A stretch of 45,974 nt of DNA, taken from an uncultured Faecalibacterium sp. GTDB lineage: Bacteria; Bacillota; Clostridia; Oscillospirales; Ruminococcaceae. A model generated the notes under the pieces. The model saw nothing but the letters and a program-made list of their open reading frames with translations, searched no databases and was not told the origin of the DNA. The stretch spans positions 1-45,974 of the forward strand of contig CAKSTO010000011.1 of the NCBI GenBank assembly GCA_934501115.1, in the 5' to 3' direction. Below, piece after piece: positions 44,001 to 45,974 of the stretch. Numbering within the stretch: position 1 is the stretch's first letter; each line of letters starts with the position of its first letter. Made by a program: the position numbers and the translations under genes.

Positions 44001-44545
44001 TCCGGCGCATAGATGTCCACGATATCGCCGCGCACGCTGAACTGGCCGGGGCCGTCTACCTGACTGCGCCGCACATACCCGGCAGCAAACAGCCGTGCGA
44101 CCAGACCCTCGCGGTTGTAGACCATGCCGGGCTTGAGGGTGAGCGTGTTCTTCAAGAACTCGTCCCGGGGCACGGTGTACTGCAAAAGGGCTTCGGCAGG
44201 CACACAGACGGCGTTCAGCCGCCCGCCTGCGAGAGAACCCAGTACCGAAAGGCGGCGGTACTCGTACTCGCGGCCTGCGCCCTCCACCGGGCGCAGCATG
44301 AAGTCCCGCGGCGGGAACACCGCTGCCGCCAGACCCAGCGCCTTGAGGTCATCTGCAAAGTGGGTGGCCTCGGCCTCGCCGGGGGTCACGATGCAGAGCA
44401 CACGGCCAAGGTCTTTTTGCAAAGCAGCATACAGCAGGGCGCGGCCTGCGGGCGGCAGACCGAACAGCGCGGCAGGGCCGGGCTTTGCAAAGCTGGAGGC
44501 GATCTTCTGATATTCCGGTGTGGCTTTCAAAAGCGCTTCGTACAT
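41060..44545 (-). CDS. mfd: Transcription-repair coupling factor Mfd
   Basis: 1161 residues. Mfd pushes stalled RNA polymerase off damaged DNA and recruits UvrA. Order seen: a UvrB-like N-terminal module (about 1-350), the RNA polymerase-interacting CarD-like domain (IKPGDYVVHQNQGIGMYAG, near 500-560), then the RecG-like translocase with Walker A CGDVGVGKTEVALRA, DEEQRFGVKHKE, LSATPIPRTLNMAMSG, and QIRGRVGRSGRKAYAY, and the C-terminal regulatory domain. ATG at 44545 follows AAAGGAGG; the frame continues 62 codons further upstream but into repeat DNA without a site. Confidence 0.97.
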   Translation of the reverse strand: MYEALLKATPEYQKIASSFAKPGPAALFGLPPAGRALLYAALQKDLGRVLCIVTPGEAEATHFADDLKALGLAAAVFPPRDFMLRPVEGAGREYEYRRLSVLGSLAGGRLNAVCVPAEALLQYTVPRDEFLKNTLTLKPGMVYNREGLVARLFAAGYVRRSQVDGPGQFSVRGDIVDIYAPDMRQPARVEYWDDEIDSISSFDLLTQRRDNALEKIYLSPAREVLFGDTAETAEALRAAIKKARGRHRTALEKAAEADLAQLDSGLMPEAMDKYYGLRYPEPATLLDHLDAPLFILDEVGGIRDAQKATEFRRSEELTGLLEEGVLCPGLDVLYQTMDDLAAAAQKQSTLLCENFLRGMNEFKLKDLINAEAYAAPNWNGDLASLREDLDPLISQGYAITLFSGTPKGAAALTRDLADKGYSVSMSRDVCPAKGIIQVLPGHLTAGCTFPFAHAAVLSSRRHGLEEASSAEVKKRKKNKNALSSLSDIKPGDYVVHQNQGIGMYAGIQRLEVQGTTKDYLKIQYSGSDVLYVPVTQLDLLSRYTAPGDEEKVKLAKLGGAEWQRTRARVKKATEEMAQELIELYARRRQAKGYAFPPDSDWQRDFETRFDYDETDDQLNATAEIKQDMEKGYPMDRLLCGDVGVGKTEVALRAAFKCVMGGRQCAILAPTTLLAWQHYNTILSRMEAFPVRVEMMSRFRTAKQQKETLKGLQSGVVDIVVGTHRLLSKDVKFKDLGLVIIDEEQRFGVKHKEKLKENFIGVDMLTLSATPIPRTLNMAMSGIRDLSTIEQPPIERQPVETFVLEYNDVILAEAMKKELARGGQVYYLHNRVDNIEACAAHVSRLVPGARIGIAHGKMTEEELNPVWQHLLNGEIDILVCTTLIETGIDVRNCNTLIIEDADRMGLAQLYQIRGRVGRSGRKAYAYFTFRRDKTLSDIAQKRLSAIREFTAFGSGFRIAMRDLQIRGAGSLLGHSQHGHMEAVGYDLYVKMLTQAIARAKGEPVRRDKSDCLVDLRVDAFIPETYIPDGPGRIEAYKRIAAIQTPEDAADVLDELIDRYGDPPPSVSDLVNVSLVRVQASAVGVYEVTQKKETLVLQLERLDVPMIRGLLQAFNGRVIAGAGNRPYLSVTLQPDEKPLELLQSILKAMAEILNGGEKAKASK

Positions 44546-44608
44546 GGAAAAACCTCCTTTCCTGTCAGGATGCGGGAGAATAACGATTTTGAATATCCGC
44601 CGCTTATC

Positions 44609-44976
44609 GGGTTGCGGCACCCAGCATCCGCAGCGTGCCTTGGGCGGCACGTGCGTCTTGCTGGCCGCTGCCCCAACAACTCCTCCCTGTTTCCGCCACT
44701 GGCGGCGGTCGTCGCTGTTGCGCTTTGGCAATGGCAGAGGAATGATTATTTTTTGTTTGCAGCAGAGAAAAGCCTGCGGGCTTTTCTCTGCTGCTTTTTC
44801 ACGAGAGGGGGCGTGACCTCAAAATGCATCAAAGAACATAAATGCAGCTTGCCAGTGCTGCCCCACTCGGTGAAAATGTGTTTGGAGCGGCCCGCAGGCC
44901 GCGACAAACACAAACAATAAAAATAAAATTCCGCTGAAAATGCCCAGAGCGCAAGCGGAGGGCGTGTTAAATGGGG
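44609..44976. repeat. S insert, P9 stem-loop and P7 element between pth and mfd
   Basis: The 434-base gap has no gene. S copy at 44609-44721 aligns with 37360-37472; inside it CGTGCC/GGCACG and CCGCC-ACT-GGCGG stay paired although the bases differ from the other copy. P9 (minus): perfect 16-bp stem 44759-44774 with 44779-44794 around CGCA, flanked by GTGAAAAA, no pseudoknot. P7 (plus): stem 44877-44892 with 44897-44912 (two mismatches), then TCCGCT (44930-44935) with AGCGGA (44954-44959) crossing ATGCCC (44940-44945) with GGGCGT (44960-44965, one wobble). Confidence 0.8.
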
Positions 44977-44979
44977 TTC

Positions 44980-45558
44980 TTACCCGTTATATTTGCTCTG
45001 TGCCAGACTCAGCTTACCGTCCATGATGAGCTTTGCGGCGGCCTCAAGGTCGGGGTAGCGGTCGGCGATGGCCTTGGCGTCCTCCGGCGGGAACTTGCCC
45101 AGCACCCATGCGGCAAGGTCGTAGTCCGGGTGGGGCTTTGCGCCGATGCCGATGCGGATGCGGGGGAAGTTCTCCCCGCCCAGCCGGGCAATGATGCTTT
45201 TCAGGCCGTTGTGCCCGCCCGCAGAGCCGGAGGGACGGATGCGCAGCTTGCCGGGTGCCTGGGTGATGTCATCGCACAGCACCAGCACATGGTCGGCAGG
45301 GATCTTGAAAAAGCCTGCCATGGGGGCGATGGAATCGCCGGAGAGGTTCATGTAGGTCAGGGGCTTCAGAAGCACCACCTTGTGGCCGTCCACCTCGCCC
45401 TGACCCCACAGGCCTTGAAATTTGGTTTTGCTGACCGAGATGCCCCATTTGTCGGCCAGAGAGTCCAGCGCGGCAAAACCGGCGTTGTGGCGGGTGCCGT
45501 CGTACTTTGCTTCAGGGTTGCCCAGACCGGCGATCAGCCAGATATTGTTTTCATTCAT
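44980..45558 (-). CDS. pth: Peptidyl-tRNA hydrolase
   Basis: 192 residues. Pth releases tRNA from prematurely dropped peptidyl-tRNA. Seen: LIAGLGNPEAKYDGTRHNAGF with catalytic His24, KPLTYMNLSG, LVLCDDITQAPGKLRIRPSGSAGGHNG (key parts CDDI and GSAGGHNG), and RIRIGIGAKP. ATG at 45558 opens the typical N-terminus; an upstream in-frame ATG adds 14 residues without homology. It has its own promoter with extended -10 TGTTATACT (complement of 45604-45612), since glmU upstream ends at a terminator. It occupies the same relative place as pth/spoVC of Bacillus. Confidence 0.96.
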   Translation of the reverse strand: MNENNIWLIAGLGNPEAKYDGTRHNAGFAALDSLADKWGISVSKTKFQGLWGQGEVDGHKVVLLKPLTYMNLSGDSIAPMAGFFKIPADHVLVLCDDITQAPGKLRIRPSGSAGGHNGLKSIIARLGGENFPRIRIGIGAKPHPDYDLAAWVLGKFPPEDAKAIADRYPDLEAAAKLIMDGKLSLAQSKYNG

Positions 45559-45603
45559 GATTTGAGAATACCTTTTTCTGATAATAGTGTGATACAACAT
45601 CTA

Positions 45604-45612
45604 AGTATAACA
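45604..45612 (-). promoter_or_regulatory. pth promoter, extended -10
   Basis: Minus-strand TGTTATACT; the -35 is weak, which fits the TGn extension. Confidence 0.6.
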
Positions 45613-45644
45613 TACGCGCGCGCAAAAAGATATACATTATAAGC

Positions 45645-45677
45645 AAAAAATGCCCCCGAGCCGTGCGGTTCGGAGGC
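45645..45677 (-). terminator. Terminator of glmU
   Basis: On the minus strand TGCCTCCGA and TCGGGGGCA pair around ACCGCACGGC and run into six T. Confidence 0.85.
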
Positions 45678-45716
45678 AAAAGTGTTTATTACAGCTTCAG
45701 CGTGAGGGCAGCAGCG

Positions 45717-45974
45717 TTACTTGCTCTGCTCGCTTTCCAGCTTTTTCTTCTTGGCGATGTAAGCCTCCATCTTGGGCTCTGCCCAGCCGTCCAGATTGGT
45801 CTGGCGCTCTCGGGCGATCCCCAGCGCCTGTGCGGGCACATCCTTGGTGATGGTGCTGCCGGCGGCAGTATAGGCACCGTCGCCCACCTTGACCGGAGCC
45901 ACAAGGTTGGTGTTGCAGCCGATGAAGCAGTAATCGCCGATCTGGGTGCGGAACTTATCCTTGCCGTCGTAGTT
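45717..45974 (-). CDS. glmU: Bifunctional UDP-N-acetylglucosamine pyrophosphorylase GlmU, C-terminal part
   Basis: 85 residues of the C-terminus; the gene enters from beyond the window. It shows the left-handed beta-helix acetyltransferase end of GlmU: IGDYCFIGCNTNLVAPV, VGDGAYTAAGSTITKDVP, and LGIARERQTNLDGWA. GlmU makes UDP-GlcNAc for peptidoglycan from glucosamine-1-phosphate. A Lys-rich tail (IAKKKKLESEQSK) ends the chain. The order glmU, pth, mfd on one strand matches the gcaD-pth-mfd region of Bacillus with the intervening prs and ctc missing. Confidence 0.94.
   Translation of the reverse strand, partial: NYDGKDKFRTQIGDYCFIGCNTNLVAPVKVGDGAYTAAGSTITKDVPAQALGIARERQTNLDGWAEPKMEAYIAKKKKLESEQSK

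Noticed and set aside
42296..44920. Long open frame of 874 codons on the plus strand opposite mfd
   Set aside because: It is a shadow of the GC-rich mfd coding strand: no ribosome site, no recognisable domain, and mfd motifs are complete on the other strand. The same holds for long frames opposite the SNF2 helicase, the GH2 gene and rpoD.

Overview
The window reads as the chromosome of a GC-rich Clostridia member, most likely Faecalibacterium prausnitzii or a close relative in the Oscillospiraceae/Ruminococcaceae. That placement is an inference. It rests on Bacillota gene families, AGGAGG ribosome binding sites, a glmU-pth-mfd-foldase order close to Bacillus, Gram-positive lipoproteins and an SLH-type surface protein, and intergenic palindromic repeats of a kind I associate with Faecalibacterium. 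Nearly all genes are housekeeping. I see no phage, transposase, CRISPR array or biosynthetic cluster.

Layout. 1-2446: the end of rplQ, then a secreted beta-helix/SLH-like protein whose promoter has a G10 tract between -35 and -10. 2460-6291: a lipoprotein, response regulator and sensor kinase, with a structured repeat between the last two. 6449-12678: yqhQ-like gene, prmC, recA, recX, rimO and pgsA. 12842-17017: a membrane FKBP-type foldase (minus strand), then malic enzyme and two-subunit fumarase, which link fumarate, malate and pyruvate. 17325-23869: DtxR/MntR-type regulator, SNF2/SWIM helicase, M19 dipeptidase, class-A beta-lactamase-fold hydrolase and TSUP permease. 24329-28932: degV (minus), CPBP protease-like protein, tadA, a short-chain dehydrogenase with an unusual N-terminal extension, and rpoD. 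29064-31544: tRNA-Thr, iron alcohol dehydrogenase, then tRNA-Thr, tRNA-Asp and tRNA-Trp on the minus strand. 31606-34983: sulfur and Fe-S genes (Rrf2 regulator, rhodanese, an unknown protein, iscS, iscU). 35345-37039: a Tat operon with two TatA/B-like subunits and TatC. 37847-39631: a cytosolic GH2 enzyme. 39749-45974 (minus): foldase lipoprotein, mfd, pth and glmU.

The most interesting content is between genes. At least three interleaved families of hairpin-rich repeats fill the larger gaps. I call them P (stem-loop plus a predicted pseudoknot), Q (CTCTCAG/AGCTCCCCC elements, often in inverted pairs) and R/S (long multi-hairpin units). In three places they follow the order R-(Q)-P. In all of them loops and linkers are conserved while both arms of the stems change together. 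The P family has crossing helices that keep pairing after substitution, which suggests selection on a folded RNA or single-stranded DNA. This is the best candidate here for an undescribed element. The second is the probable phase-variable promoter of the surface protein.
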